From contig NZ_JBEXMJ010000002.1 in NCBI RefSeq assembly GCF_040610475.1, positions 527,541 through 591,540 on the forward strand: a DNA stretch of 64,000 nt, given 5' to 3'. Positions 46,796 through 55,643 of the stretch are shown piece after piece. A model generated the notes under the pieces. It was given only the letters and a program-made list of their open reading frames with translations. It made no database searches and had not been told where the DNA came from. How positions within the stretch are numbered: the first letter of the stretch is position 1; every line of letters begins with the position of its first letter. Source of the DNA: Actinopolymorpha sp. NPDC004070 (lineage in GTDB: Bacteria; Actinomycetota; Actinomycetes; Propionibacteriales; Actinopolymorphaceae). The position numbers and the translations under genes were made by a program.

Positions 46796-47223
46796 GACCC
46801 CGCCGCCGGCGGGTGGCGGCGGTCATCCTCCGCGACGGCGCCGTGCTGATGGTGCGCGAGCGGGGGCTCGGGGCGACCGGTCGGCACGACGGCCAGGAGT
46901 ACTGGACGCTTCCGGGTGGAGGGATCAACCGCGGCGAGGAACCCGCCGACGCGGTCCGCCGCGAGGTGGCCGAGGAGGTCGGCCTGACCTGCCTCGATGT
47001 CCGCTACCTCTACGACTTCCCGTATCCCTCCGGGCAGACGTCGGCGTTCGCGGTGACCTGCGCCGAGGGTGAGCCACGCCTCGGCGTCGACCCCGACCTG
47101 CCGTGCGACTGCCCGCGGATGGTGGGCCTGGACTGGGTGCCCCTGCCGGTGCGGTCGGGCGAGACCGGGGACCCGGGCGTACCCACGCTGCTGATGGCGA
47201 CGCCGCGTACCGCTACGTCGTAG
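46792..47223 (+). CDS. Nudix hydrolase
   Basis: 143 aa. The Nudix box GGGINRGEEPADAVRREVAEEVGL is complete. It is the last gene of the prs-peptidase E-Nudix set, with a 4-bp GTGA overlap. By context it may clean up a nucleotide or sugar-nucleotide product related to PRPP metabolism, but the substrate is not shown by the sequence. The start is the GTG at 46792 (VRPRRRRVAAVI). Confidence 0.87.
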   Translation: MRPRRRRVAAVILRDGAVLMVRERGLGATGRHDGQEYWTLPGGGINRGEEPADAVRREVAEEVGLTCLDVRYLYDFPYPSGQTSAFAVTCAEGEPRLGVDPDLPCDCPRMVGLDWVPLPVRSGETGDPGVPTLLMATPRTATS

Positions 47224-47233
47224 GAGTCTGCGA

Positions 47234-47776
47234 TCAGTCGCCGCCGCCGTGCGGGGCGGTGTACTGCTCGTCGCCCCAGGCGGCCCGCGAGCCCGCGTCG
47301 CCGACCCGGACGATCTGCACCGTCGACGCCACCGCGAACCCGCAGGTGACCACGATGAGCGCGATGCTCACGAAGCGGGTCCACGCGGGAGCGCCGACCG
47401 CGCGGCGTTCGGCGGTCATCGTGCCCGGCCCCTCCGCGCGGGCGTTGCGCAGCCGGTAGGTGTCCAGGGCGACCAGGGCGGCGAGCGCGACGAGGAGCGG
47501 CACAACCAGCCAGATCATCGCGTCGGCGAGTTCGGCGTGCTTCTCGATCGCGGCGCTGTGCTCCATCCGCGACTCCAGGCCCTCGCCCGCCGACGTGGTC
47601 ATCGGCACGAGGACGGTGGCAACCGCGGCCACGGCGACGGCGGCCCAGCCGTACCGGCGGCGCAGGCGCGGCACGAGCGCGACGATCACCGCGGCCAGCG
47701 CGGCGAGCGGCACCGCGACCACGGTGGCGTGGACGATCAGGACGTGGAAGGGAAGTCCGTTCAGGAAGGTGGGCAC
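47234..47776 (-). CDS. DUF2231-like membrane protein
   Basis: 180 aa with four predicted membrane helices: FHVLIVHATVVAVPLAALAAV, WAAVAVAAVATVLVPM, MIWLVVPLLVALAALVAL and FVSIALIVVTCGFAVAS. FHVLIVHATV and GEGLE with EKHAELA give the His/Asp/Glu pattern of DUF2231 membrane proteins, some of which may bind haem. The function is unknown. AGGAGG lies about 8 nt upstream of the GTG start. It converges on the Nudix gene with a 10-bp gap. Confidence 0.8.
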   Translation of the reverse strand: MPTFLNGLPFHVLIVHATVVAVPLAALAAVIVALVPRLRRRYGWAAVAVAAVATVLVPMTTSAGEGLESRMEHSAAIEKHAELADAMIWLVVPLLVALAALVALDTYRLRNARAEGPGTMTAERRAVGAPAWTRFVSIALIVVTCGFAVASTVQIVRVGDAGSRAAWGDEQYTAPHGGGD

Positions 47777-47984
47777 GGGCGAACCTCCTGGCAGTTGCCG
47801 CTGGCGTATCTCTCGTACCTCTCGCGCACCTGTGGTGCACCGGGCAGGCCCCGATGGCCGCTTCTCAGCATGTCCACCCTGATTGGGAGATTTCTTGGAG
47901 TACGCCTCGAGGGCACCTGTGGGTTTCCTGGGAAACGCCGGGTTTGACCGGAGCGTGGCGTGCTGGTACCGGCCCGTGCCGGGG

Positions 47985-49295
47985 TCAGGGACGATCCGGG
48001 CCGGTGGCGTTTGTGGGGTTCGGGTGGTCAGTGGGATCGGTGTGGGTGCGCGGGACCTGCCGGGGAAAGGTGAGCCGGAACGCCGCGCCGCCGCCGGGAG
48101 CCGCCAGCGCCTCGACCTCGCCGTGGTGCCGGGCGACGATCTCCCCGACCAGCGCCAGCCCGATGCCGAACCTCCGCTGCCGCCCGTCCGGCGAACTTCC
48201 CCCGGCGGAGGAGAACCGGTCGAACATCCGCGGCGCCAGGCCCGGGTCCAGCCCGGGACCGTCGTCGGCGACCTCCACCACGGCCTGCCGGTCGGTCGCG
48301 TGGACCGTCACGGTGACGGTCTGCTCGGCGTGCCGGACCGCGTTGTCGAGGACGGCGGTCAGCGCCCGGCGCAATGCCACCGGCGCGCCCCGTACGACCA
48401 CCGGGTCGTCGCCGCCCTCGGCCCGCACGGTGACCCCCCGCGCGCCGGCCTCCGCGGCGCTCGCGGCCGCCACCCCGCCGGCCAGTACCCGCAGGTCGAT
48501 CTCCTCCGTGGCGCCCTCGACGTGCGGGTCGGCGGCGATCAGGAGGTCCTCGAGTACGGCGGCGAGATTGTCGCTGTCGCGCACCAGGCTCTCGGCGTCG
48601 GCCAGCGCGGCCTGGTGGTCGTGTCCCCGCTGCAGGTGCCGGCGCAGCAGTTGCGCCCTGGTGGTGAGCAGGGTGAGGGGCGTACGGAGTTCGTGGCTGG
48701 CGTCGGCGACGAACCTGCGCTGCAGGCTGAGCGCGCTGGCCAGCGGCTGGACCGCCCGTACGCCGAGCATGGCGCCCGCACCGGCGGCCAGCACCAGCCC
48801 GAGTCCGCCGACCAGGAGCAGGGAGAACAGCAGGTGCCTGCGGTCGGTGTGCACCGGGCCGAGGTCGAGGACGCCCTGGACCGTGGTGTCGCCGCGCCGC
48901 ATGGTGAAGATCTGGTACTCCGCGCCGCCGACCTCGCGTTCGTGGGTCTCCGCGACGCCGGTGCGGGCGGTCCGGGCGAGTGCCTGCGGGTCGGCCGCGC
49001 CCGCCGGGAGGCCCTCGGTGCTGCGCTGCCCGTCCGGCCCGTGCATCACCAGCCAGATGTTCGCCGGAGCGTCGGCCACGTCTTCGTCCGCCCGGCCGAC
49101 CGCGGCGGCCAGCATCGACCTGGTGCCCGCCGCCTCCGCGTGCAGCACCACGGCGAGGGTCACGCCGACCAGGACCGCGACGATGGCGGCGACGATCAGG
49201 CCTGCCTGGATGCCGAGGCGTACCGCCGTACGCCGCAACATCGCCGACTCGGCGCTGGTCAGCCGCCGGTCCCGGCCTACCCTCGGCGCGGTCAC
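47985..49295 (-). CDS. sensor histidine kinase
   Basis: 436 aa. Two membrane helices (about 28-51 and 154-178) enclose an extracytoplasmic sensor of about 100 residues. The H-box FVADASHELRTPLTLL has the phospho-acceptor His at 201. N, G1 and G2 boxes follow (LDNAVRHAEQ; VADDGPGLD; FGIGLALVGEIVARHHG). It autophosphorylates in response to an external cue and passes phosphate to the regulator encoded just upstream. The GTG at 49295 overlaps the regulator stop (GTGA). The signal is unknown. Confidence 0.93.
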   Translation of the reverse strand: MTAPRVGRDRRLTSAESAMLRRTAVRLGIQAGLIVAAIVAVLVGVTLAVVLHAEAAGTRSMLAAAVGRADEDVADAPANIWLVMHGPDGQRSTEGLPAGAADPQALARTARTGVAETHEREVGGAEYQIFTMRRGDTTVQGVLDLGPVHTDRRHLLFSLLLVGGLGLVLAAGAGAMLGVRAVQPLASALSLQRRFVADASHELRTPLTLLTTRAQLLRRHLQRGHDHQAALADAESLVRDSDNLAAVLEDLLIAADPHVEGATEEIDLRVLAGGVAAASAAEAGARGVTVRAEGGDDPVVVRGAPVALRRALTAVLDNAVRHAEQTVTVTVHATDRQAVVEVADDGPGLDPGLAPRMFDRFSSAGGSSPDGRQRRFGIGLALVGEIVARHHGEVEALAAPGGGAAFRLTFPRQVPRTHTDPTDHPNPTNATGPDRP

Positions 49296-49963
49296 GACGA
49301 CCCCTCGCCCAGCCGGTACCCCCGGCCGCGGACCGTTCTGACGATCGCCCGGCCGAGTTTGCGGCGCAGGTAGTGGACGTAGGTGTCCACGACGATCTCG
49401 CCCTCGGCGCCGGGGAAGACCCGGGCGAGCAGTTCGGTACGACTGAACACGTGGCCGGGCCGGGACGCCAGGGCGGCCAGCAGGTCGCACTCGCGTTCGG
49501 AGAGCTGGGCCCGGCCGAACTCCCGGGTGTCCAGGTTGAGCACCTCGTCCCCGACGGGCAGCAGCCGGGCCTGGTCGAGGTGGCGCCGGCGCAGCGCCCG
49601 GAGGCGGGCGAGGAGTTCGGCCACGTCGAAGGGCTTGGCCAGGTAGTCCTCGGCCCCCGCGTCCAGGCCCTCGACCCGGTCCGCGGGCGTGCCCAGCGCG
49701 GACAGCACCAGCCCGGGCGTGGCCACACCGCTGTTGCGGAGCCGGACCAGCAGGTCCAGGCCGTCGATGCCGGGCAGGCCGCGGTCCACGACGATCACGT
49801 CGTACTCCCGGCTGAGGGCGCGGTGCAGCCCCCGCTGGCCGTCCGGCGCGAGGTCGACGGCGTACCCCTCCTCGGTGAGGAGGCCGGCCAGCATCGCGGC
49901 GAGCTCCTGGTCGTCCTCGACCAGGAGCAGCCGCGCGGGCCGGAACGTGTCGCTGGGGTGCAC
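49292..49963 (-). CDS. OmpR/PhoB-family response regulator
   Basis: 223 aa. The receiver domain has acidic pair 17-18 (LLLVEDDQELA), phospho-acceptor Asp 60 in VVDRGLPGIDG, and the conserved Lys in DYLAKPFDVAELLARLRAL. The winged-helix DNA-binding domain follows: ERECDLLAALASRPGHVFSR, EIVVDTYVHYLRRKLG, TVRGRGYRLG. GTG 49963 has CAAGAT ending 6 nt upstream and no ribosome site, in line with other leaderless genes here; GTG 49984 would add seven residues. It is the first gene of the two-component operon. Confidence 0.92.
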   Translation of the reverse strand: MHPSDTFRPARLLLVEDDQELAAMLAGLLTEEGYAVDLAPDGQRGLHRALSREYDVIVVDRGLPGIDGLDLLVRLRNSGVATPGLVLSALGTPADRVEGLDAGAEDYLAKPFDVAELLARLRALRRRHLDQARLLPVGDEVLNLDTREFGRAQLSERECDLLAALASRPGHVFSRTELLARVFPGAEGEIVVDTYVHYLRRKLGRAIVRTVRGRGYRLGEGSS

Positions 49964-50077
49964 GCGCCCATCTTGACCCCTCACCCTGTGTGCATGCCTG
50001 GATGCAGCGGCCGGGCGGAGGCGGAGAGATCCCTCACGTGCGGTGACGGACCCGGGAACGGGGCCGCCCTCGCTGCG

Positions 50078-50962
50078 TCAGTGGCCGGCGTGCCCGTCGG
50101 CATGCTCGGTGACTCCGGGACCGCCGACGGTGGCCACGAACTGCAGGTAGTCGAACGGCACGACCACGGCGTCCGGCCCACCGCGGTTGAACCGCTCCCA
50201 CAGTCCGGCGAACTCCTCCGCGAACGACTCCGCGTCCTCCTCGCTCATCCCGTCCACCGCCAGCTTCACCGGCCCGAACCACTGCCGGTACCTGCGGAAC
50301 TGCTCGGCGACCGAGCGGGCGGCCAGGTCGACGCACCGCAGTTCCAGCCGCTGATCGGTGAACTCCGCGTACGGGGCGAGCAGCTGGGCCAGGCCCTCGC
50401 GGGTGCCCCAGCGCAGCGGCGACGGAGCATCGGCGGGTGGCGGGGCGTACTTCGCGACCAGCTGGAACAGGCCGCCGAGCGCGCTGTCCGGGGTCCAGTT
50501 GGTCAGGCCGATCCGCCCGCCCGGACGCAGCACCCGCAACGCCTCCGCCGCGGCCTGCCACTGGTCGGCCACGAACATCAGCCCGAACGTCGACGTCACC
50601 ACGTCGAACTCCCCGTCGGCGAACGGCAGCGCCACGGCGTCCACCTCGACCGTCTCCAGCGGCAGCAGTTCGACGTCGGCGCGCAGCCGGGCGTGGTCGA
50701 GGAGCTCGGGTACGACGTCCACGCAGGTCACCCGGGCGTCCCGGCGGGCGGCGGCGAGCGCGGTGTTGCCGGTGCCGCCGGCGATGTCGAGCACGCGTTC
50801 ACCGGGAAGGACGTCCAGCGCCAGGACCAGCTCCTCGCTGACCGGGACCATCCGGTTGGCGATCCGCTGGAAGTCACCCGCCGCCCAGGTGGACCGGGCG
50901 ATCTCGGTGGGAGACGGCGGCGCGAGCCGGGTTTCCCTGCTGCCGCTGACGGCCTTGGTCAC
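50078..50962 (-). CDS. class I SAM-dependent methyltransferase
   Basis: 294 aa with a Rossmann methyltransferase fold: motif I VLDIAGGTGNTALAAA, acidic motif II VTCVDVVPELLD, motif III ALPFADGEFDVVTSTFGLMF and post-I ALRVLRPGGRIGLTNWTPD. The pattern is like UbiE/arsenite- or small-molecule methyltransferases. The substrate is unknown. GTG 50962 was chosen; GACGCT ends 6 nt upstream and no ribosome site is visible. The gene lies 115 bp from the phosphotransferase gene on the same strand. Confidence 0.87.
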   Translation of the reverse strand: MTKAVSGSRETRLAPPSPTEIARSTWAAGDFQRIANRMVPVSEELVLALDVLPGERVLDIAGGTGNTALAAARRDARVTCVDVVPELLDHARLRADVELLPLETVEVDAVALPFADGEFDVVTSTFGLMFVADQWQAAAEALRVLRPGGRIGLTNWTPDSALGGLFQLVAKYAPPPADAPSPLRWGTREGLAQLLAPYAEFTDQRLELRCVDLAARSVAEQFRRYRQWFGPVKLAVDGMSEEDAESFAEEFAGLWERFNRGGPDAVVVPFDYLQFVATVGGPGVTEHADGHAGH

Positions 50963-51077
50963 GGTGCCAGCGTCGCAGACCGGCCGCCGGCCGGACGGCG
51001 GAAAGCCGAATCTCAGCCTCGGATCCCCCGGCTTCGGATCTCCTGCTTCGGATCCCCGGCTTCGGCCGGCCGCCAAC

Positions 51078-51887
51078 TCAGTCGAACAGGTGGCGGTGGT
51101 CCTCGCTCCACCGGATGCGGTCCGCGATCTCGGTGAGGTGGCCGGACGCGACCAGCTCGACCTGGCGTTCGTGCCCCTCCTCGGCCAGCTGCCGGACGAA
51201 ATCCAGACCGGCCCGCTGGATCGCGATCACCTCGTCCGCCAGGCCTGTGGTGTCGGACAGGCCGTACTCGGTGGCGAAGATCTCCAGCCTGCGGCGGCGG
51301 TCCGGCGGGCCGGGGTGGCGGAGCCAGCGCACGCACTCCTCGTCGTCGCGAAACGGTGCGACGTATTCCAGTGCGTACGCCACGTCCTGCATGACCGGCC
51401 CCGGTCCGGCGTACTCCCAGTCCAGCAGGCCGACCGGCGTGACGTCGTCCCACACGATGTTCCACGGCCCGAAGTCGTTGTGGCAGACGACCTCGCCCGG
51501 TCCACCGGCGCCCGTGCGGCCGCCGGACCACACCGGCGGCGTCGAGGGCGACCACTCCGCGACCGCCTGGTGGTACTCACGCAGCAGACGCGCCGCCGCC
51601 CGCAGACCCTTCTCGTCCACCACCTTCGCCCAGCCGGCCGGACCCGACTCGCCGGCGATGTAGGTGACGACCTCGGTCGCCGGTCCGGTGCCGGTGGCGG
51701 GGAGAACGTCGAGGACGCGCGGGGAGTACCGGAAGTCCACGGCGGCGAGGTGGTCCAGCAGCGCGTGGATCGCAGGGGTCCACGGCTGGACGGGACGGTG
51801 CACGGTGCCGCCCACCCGGACCACAGGCCGGTCGGCGCGGTCCTGCAGCACTTCGGTGTCCGGGAGCTGCTCGCGCGGATCCGGCAT
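51078..51887 (-). CDS. phosphotransferase family protein (APH fold)
   Basis: 269 aa. The APH catalytic loop is CHNDFGPWNIVWDD and the metal site is GLLDWEYAGPGPVMQD. Compared with the protein at 1337-2122, the same family layout is seen but with Asn-rich canonical residues (HNDxxxxN). The substrate is unknown: a sugar, amine or antibiotic alcohol is possible. The ATG at 51887 has GGGAGGA about 8 nt upstream. The methyltransferase gene is downstream on the same strand. Confidence 0.85.
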   Translation of the reverse strand: MPDPREQLPDTEVLQDRADRPVVRVGGTVHRPVQPWTPAIHALLDHLAAVDFRYSPRVLDVLPATGTGPATEVVTYIAGESGPAGWAKVVDEKGLRAAARLLREYHQAVAEWSPSTPPVWSGGRTGAGGPGEVVCHNDFGPWNIVWDDVTPVGLLDWEYAGPGPVMQDVAYALEYVAPFRDDEECVRWLRHPGPPDRRRRLEIFATEYGLSDTTGLADEVIAIQRAGLDFVRQLAEEGHERQVELVASGHLTEIADRIRWSEDHRHLFD

Positions 51888-52119
51888 GGTGGTCGTCCTC
51901 CCGGCGTCAAGGAGCGCTTGCGCGCTCCGGTCCACCGGGCGCGAGCCGATTCTGCCCCTCCGGGACTCACGGGTCGATCAACTTTTCGTGGACGTCACGA
52001 TCACAGTCGCAGATGCAGATCCATGGCGGCATCCTCGCCGACCGTCGGCTCCGGGGCATGTTTCAGCCCCCGGCGGAATGGCCGGACTCCGGGCGTACGA
52101 CCCGTTTAGGGTCGATGAC

Positions 52120-52818
52120 ATGCAGACGATCGAGCTGGTGCCGGGCCTGCACATGTTCCCGTTCGAGGTGGGTCAGGTCTATCTGTGGGCAGATGAGGAC
52201 GGTCTCACCCTGATCGACACGGGTGTGGCCGGCTCGGCGCCGGAGATCGAGGCGGGGGTGCACCGTCTCGGCTTCGACCGGCGCGACATCAGGAACGTCG
52301 TTCTCACGCACTTCCACGAGGACCACGTGGGTTCGGCGGCCGACGTCGCGCGCTGGAACGGCGCCACGGTGATGGCGCACCAGTTGGACGCACCGGTCGT
52401 TCGTGGGGAGCAGTCCGGGCCCGCGCCGGTCATCACCGAGGAGGAACGCCCCTATTACGAACGCGTCGTGCCGAACGTCCCCGCGGCGCAGCCGGTGCGG
52501 GTCGACCGGGAACTCGTCGACGGCGACCGGATCGAGATCGGCGGAGGTGCCGCGGTGATCGGCATGCCCGGTCACACCGACGGCAGCATCGCCGTGCACC
52601 TTCCGAAGCACAGGGTGCTGTTCACCGGCGACGCGATCGCGAGCATCCAGGACGTGCCGATTCTGGGCGTGTTCAACGTCGACCGGGCAAAGGCCGTCGC
52701 ATCGTTCCGACGGGTCGCGGAGTTGGACGTCGACGTGGCGTGTTTCGGCCACGGTGCTCCGGTGGTGGGAGACGCCGCGCTGTTGTTGCGTGCGGCGGCG
52801 GGCGTCGCGACCGCCTGA
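52120..52818 (+). CDS. MBL-fold metallo-hydrolase
   Basis: 232 aa of the glyoxalase II-like metallo-beta-lactamase fold. The di-metal motif is THFHEDHVG (about residues 64-72), followed by GHTDGS, FTGDA and a late His in FGHGAP. It hydrolyses an ester, thioester or similar bond; the substrate is not evident. TAGGGT ends 7 nt before the ATG and no ribosome site is present, so it is probably leaderless. Its stop lies in a 15-bp direct repeat. Confidence 0.9.
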   Translation: MQTIELVPGLHMFPFEVGQVYLWADEDGLTLIDTGVAGSAPEIEAGVHRLGFDRRDIRNVVLTHFHEDHVGSAADVARWNGATVMAHQLDAPVVRGEQSGPAPVITEEERPYYERVVPNVPAAQPVRVDRELVDGDRIEIGGGAAVIGMPGHTDGSIAVHLPKHRVLFTGDAIASIQDVPILGVFNVDRAKAVASFRRVAELDVDVACFGHGAPVVGDAALLLRAAAGVATA

Positions 52819-52846
52819 CACCGCCTCGACCCCGCCTGACACCGCC
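52811..52846. repeat. 15-bp direct repeat across the MBL-hydrolase stop codon
   Basis: CCGCCTGACACCGCC occurs at 52811-52825 and 52832-52846. The first copy contains the TGA stop of the MBL-fold gene, so the second copy looks like a small duplication of the gene end. Confidence 0.9.
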
Positions 52847-52975
52847 GGGCCGGAGAGCAGCGGATCCCTTTCCTGCGGGCCTGTTCGCCCGGCCGCGCCC
52901 GGCGCCCACAGCGGGTAGCGTTTCCGACGATGTGCTCGGTGAGAATGTTCTTCGGTGCGGCGAAAGGGCGAACAC

Positions 52976-53848
52976 ATGGTGCGCAAGGCGGTCATCCCGG
53001 TCGCGGGGCTGGGAACCCGGCTGTTGCCGTTGACGAAGGCGCTGCCGAAGGAGATGCTGCCGATCCTCGACAAACCCGTTCTGCAGCACACGATCGAGGA
53101 ACTCGTCGCCTCGGGCATCGACGACATCATCATCGTCACCTCCGCCCGCAAGGCGTTGATCCAGCAGCACTTCGCACCTGACGAGGACCTCGACATGCGG
53201 CTGCGCGCGGACGGCAAGGACGACCTGGCCGAGGCGCTGGAGGAGCTCGCGTCGCTGGCCCGGATCACGTTCCTCTACCAGCACGGCCCCTACGGCAATG
53301 GCACACCGGTACTGAACGCCGCGCGCATCGTCGGCGACGAGCCCTTCATGGTGTTGTGGGCCGACGACGTGTTCACCTCCGCCGTGCCGCGTGCCCAGCA
53401 GTTGGTCGCGGCGTACGAACGCACCCGTGCGCCGGTGCTCGGGCTGATGCCGATGGAGCCGAGTGAGTCCCAGCGCTACGGCGTTCCGGTGGTGGAGGAC
53501 GACCTCGGAGCCGGGCTGTTGCGCATCTCCGGCATCATCGAGAAGCCGTCCCCGGACGCAGCGCCGTCGGCGTTCGCCTCGATCGGCGGGTACGTCGTGA
53601 CGCCGGGCATCGTGAACGAACTCGAACGCCAGCTCAACCGGCACCGGCACAACCCGGAGGGCGAGGTCTACCTCTCCCACGCCATCCACGAGCACGCACG
53701 GGAGTACCCAGTCTTCGGGCAGGTCATCGACGGGACGTGGTGGGACACCGGCAACCCGCTCGGCTACCTTCGCGCGCAGTTCGCGGCGGCGCTCGCCCAC
53801 CCCGACTACGGCCCGGAGCTTCGCAAGCTGGCAGGCGGATCCCAGTAG
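52976..53848 (+). CDS. galU: UTP-glucose-1-phosphate uridylyltransferase
   Basis: 290 aa, making UDP-glucose from UTP and glucose-1-phosphate for cell-envelope and storage polymers. The nucleotide-binding motif is VIPVAGLGTRLLPLTKALPKEM (residues about 5-26, read in two parts). The sugar-binding region includes MVLWADDVF, SQRYGVPVV, GIIEKPSP and GTWWDTGNPLGYL. The ATG at 52976 is preceded by AAAGGG; a GTG at 52955 could extend it by seven residues. A -10-like TAGCGT is at about 52916. It stands alone. Confidence 0.94.
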   Translation: MVRKAVIPVAGLGTRLLPLTKALPKEMLPILDKPVLQHTIEELVASGIDDIIIVTSARKALIQQHFAPDEDLDMRLRADGKDDLAEALEELASLARITFLYQHGPYGNGTPVLNAARIVGDEPFMVLWADDVFTSAVPRAQQLVAAYERTRAPVLGLMPMEPSESQRYGVPVVEDDLGAGLLRISGIIEKPSPDAAPSAFASIGGYVVTPGIVNELERQLNRHRHNPEGEVYLSHAIHEHAREYPVFGQVIDGTWWDTGNPLGYLRAQFAAALAHPDYGPELRKLAGGSQ

Positions 53849-53910
53849 CCGGCGGGCTCCACTGACAGCGGTTGTGGCGTGCCGAAACACCTTTGACGTG
53901 ACCCGGTGGG

Positions 53911-54765
53911 GTGCACCAGCCTGACCTCGTGAACGAGCCGAGCGAGTCGAACCGGTCGAACGAGTCGCACCAACCGAACGCGGACGACCTTCCCGAGCAC
54001 GTGCGCCGCAACCGGCAGGTGTGGGACGCCCGGCACAGCGAGTGGTACGGCGCCCGGGCGCGCGAGCAGTGGGCCGCCGAGCCGCACTGGGGCACGTGGC
54101 GGATTCCGCAGACGGACCTGCCCGTGCTGCCGGACGACCTGGCCGGCAAGGACCTGATCGAGCTGGGGTGCGGCACCGGCTACGTCAGCGCGTGGGCGGC
54201 CCGGGCCGGCGCCCGTCCTGTCGGGGTGGACAACTCCGAACGCCAGTTGGCGACTGCCAGGGCGATGCAGCGGGAGTTCGGCTGCGAGTTCCCGCTGATC
54301 CACGGGAACGCCGAGAAGATCGACCTTCCGGACGCGAGTTTCGACGTGGCCATCAGCGAACACGGCGCTATCGGCTGGTGCGATCCGTACCGCTGGATCC
54401 CGGAGGCGGCCCGGCTGCTGCGCGACGGCGGTGAGCTCGTCTTCGTCCGCAACTCCACCCTGCTCACCCTCTGCGTACCCGACGAGGGTCCGGCGGGGCG
54501 CACCCTGCTGCGCCCGCAGTTCGGCCTGTTCCGGTTGGAGGAGGAGTCCGACGGGGCCGACGGCGCAGACGGCGGTGCTGTCAACTTCCACTTGCCGCAC
54601 GGCCCGATGGTGCGGCTGCTCAGGGAGTCCGGCTTCGTGCTGGAGGACCTGATCGAGGTGCAGGCGCCCGAGAACGCCACCACGGAGTACGACTACGTCG
54701 ACCACGAGTGGTCGCGTCGGTGGCCGAGCGCGGAGGTGTGGAAGGCCCGCCGAGTCAGAGCCTGA
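53911..54765 (+). CDS. class I SAM-dependent methyltransferase
   Basis: About 284 aa. The polar N-terminus (Asn, Glu and Ser rich) is followed by HSEWYGARAREQWAAEP, motif I LIELGCGTGYVSAWAAR, acidic motif II GVDNSERQLATAR, and ASFDVAISEHGAIGWCDPYRWIPEAARLL. The latter is typical of methyltransferases common in actinobacteria with unknown small-molecule substrates. The GTG at 53911 is uncertain; GTG 53929 also works. A strong inverted repeat follows the gene. Confidence 0.85.
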   Translation: MHQPDLVNEPSESNRSNESHQPNADDLPEHVRRNRQVWDARHSEWYGARAREQWAAEPHWGTWRIPQTDLPVLPDDLAGKDLIELGCGTGYVSAWAARAGARPVGVDNSERQLATARAMQREFGCEFPLIHGNAEKIDLPDASFDVAISEHGAIGWCDPYRWIPEAARLLRDGGELVFVRNSTLLTLCVPDEGPAGRTLLRPQFGLFRLEEESDGADGADGGAVNFHLPHGPMVRLLRESGFVLEDLIEVQAPENATTEYDYVDHEWSRRWPSAEVWKARRVRA

Positions 54766-54840
54766 AGCAGGCCGGCGTCCGAACCGGACCAGACCCCGAA
54801 CGTTGTGGGATCAGGCGGTGGGGCCGAAGGTGACGCTGGA

Positions 54841-54870
54841 GGCCGCGGACACCCGTGGGTGCCCGCGGCC
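54841..54870. terminator. bidirectional hairpin terminator
   Basis: The 30 bp fold on themselves: GGCCGCGG/CCGCGGCC and CACCC/GGGTG arms with one mismatch and a 2-nt turn. The hairpin lies between the convergent methyltransferase gene and the 51-aa DUF6131 gene, 6 bp from the latter's stop. Confidence 0.8.
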
Positions 54871-54875
54871 GGCAG

Positions 54876-55031
54876 CTACCACCAAACTCGCCTGCCGCCG
54901 ACCGGCTTGCCGATCCGGCCGAGGATCAAGAAGATGACCCCGACTACCAGCAGGATGATCCCGATGGTCCACAAGATCGAAATCTTGAGGATCGCGCCGA
55001 GGATCAACAGGATGACGCCGAGAACGATCAC
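54876..55031 (-). CDS. small DUF6131-like membrane protein (51 aa)
   Basis: The minus strand encodes a 51-residue, strongly hydrophobic protein starting with GTG at 55031 (VIVLGVILLILGAIL, KISILWTIGIILLVVG, VIFLILGRIG) and ending VGGRRVWW. Two membrane helices joined by a short turn, plus the C-terminal GGRR(x)(W/Y) tail, match DUF6131 mini-proteins that are widespread in actinobacteria and of unknown role. AAGGGGG lies about 6 nt upstream of the GTG. The bidirectional terminator at 54841-54870 follows. Confidence 0.82.
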   Translation of the reverse strand: MIVLGVILLILGAILKISILWTIGIILLVVGVIFLILGRIGKPVGGRRVWW

Positions 55032-55369
55032 GGCATCCCCCTTCCCTCACAGGCCGGGCATCCAGCCAGCTCCCTGACCGGGTGCCGCGATTAGATACGA
55101 CCATTGTCCTCAGTTCTCGCCGACCGTGCGAGCATCACGCGAGTTCTGCCGGACATTGCGTCCAGACCGATACCAACCTTTCGGGGCAGGTACGGCCATC
55201 TCGCGCAGGTCGTTCGGTGGTTACATCGGCGGGACGAAGCCCGTCGGACGGGCATCAACCCGGGCGCAGGTCGTAGGACGGTCCGCCCAACGACCGATGG
55301 CCGCCGGGGCGCCGGGCTGCCAGGCTCTCCGGCAGCGGGGTCCGAACGGTCCCGCGGTCGTCACGGGAG
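55032..55369. other. intergenic region without recognised gene
   Basis: 338 bp between the DUF6131 gene and the FGE-like fragment. I see no conserved protein in any frame, no long hairpin and no RNA gene. The part nearest 55032 must hold the DUF6131 promoter. Given the truncated gene that follows, it may include eroded sequence. Confidence 0.5.
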
Positions 55370-55603
55370 ATGGAGTTCGGCATGGATGTCGCGAGCGTGC
55401 TCGCCCGGATCGAGGGCAGCCTGGTCGACGTCCCGGCAGGTGAGGTGGTGATCGGGTCCGACCTCGACACCGTGCGGGCCGAGCTCGGCGCACCCGACCT
55501 GGCCGGCGTGGATCCGGCCTGGCTGCTGAAGGAGGTGCCTCGTCGGGTGGTGAAGGTCCCGGCGTTCCGCGTCATGCGGCAGCCGGCAACGCCGACGAGC
55601 TGA
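55370..55603 (+). pseudogene. N-terminal fragment of an FGE/SUMF1-like (formylglycine-generating enzyme family) gene
   Basis: The 77-codon frame reads VDVPAGEVVIGSDLDTV, then DPAWLLKEVPRRVVKVPAFRV and MRQPATPTS before TGA at 55601. This is the very start of the FGE-sulfatase domain (the (V/I)PAGxFxMGSD...E.P.H.V.(V/L)..F.I...PVT pattern). The remaining 200 or more residues with the catalytic cysteines are absent, and the LLM gene begins 40 bp later. It is thus a truncated gene, though a purine stretch and ATG remain, so a short peptide could still be made. Confidence 0.62.
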
Positions 55604-55643
55604 ACCGGTGCGGACTGTCGGTGGCCGGGGCTAACGTCGGCGC

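Noticed and set aside
55126..55443. Reading frames before the FGE-like fragment as a small gene
   Set aside because: Translations are Arg/Gly/Ala-rich without motif or ribosome site, and one overlaps the start of the FGE-like frame.
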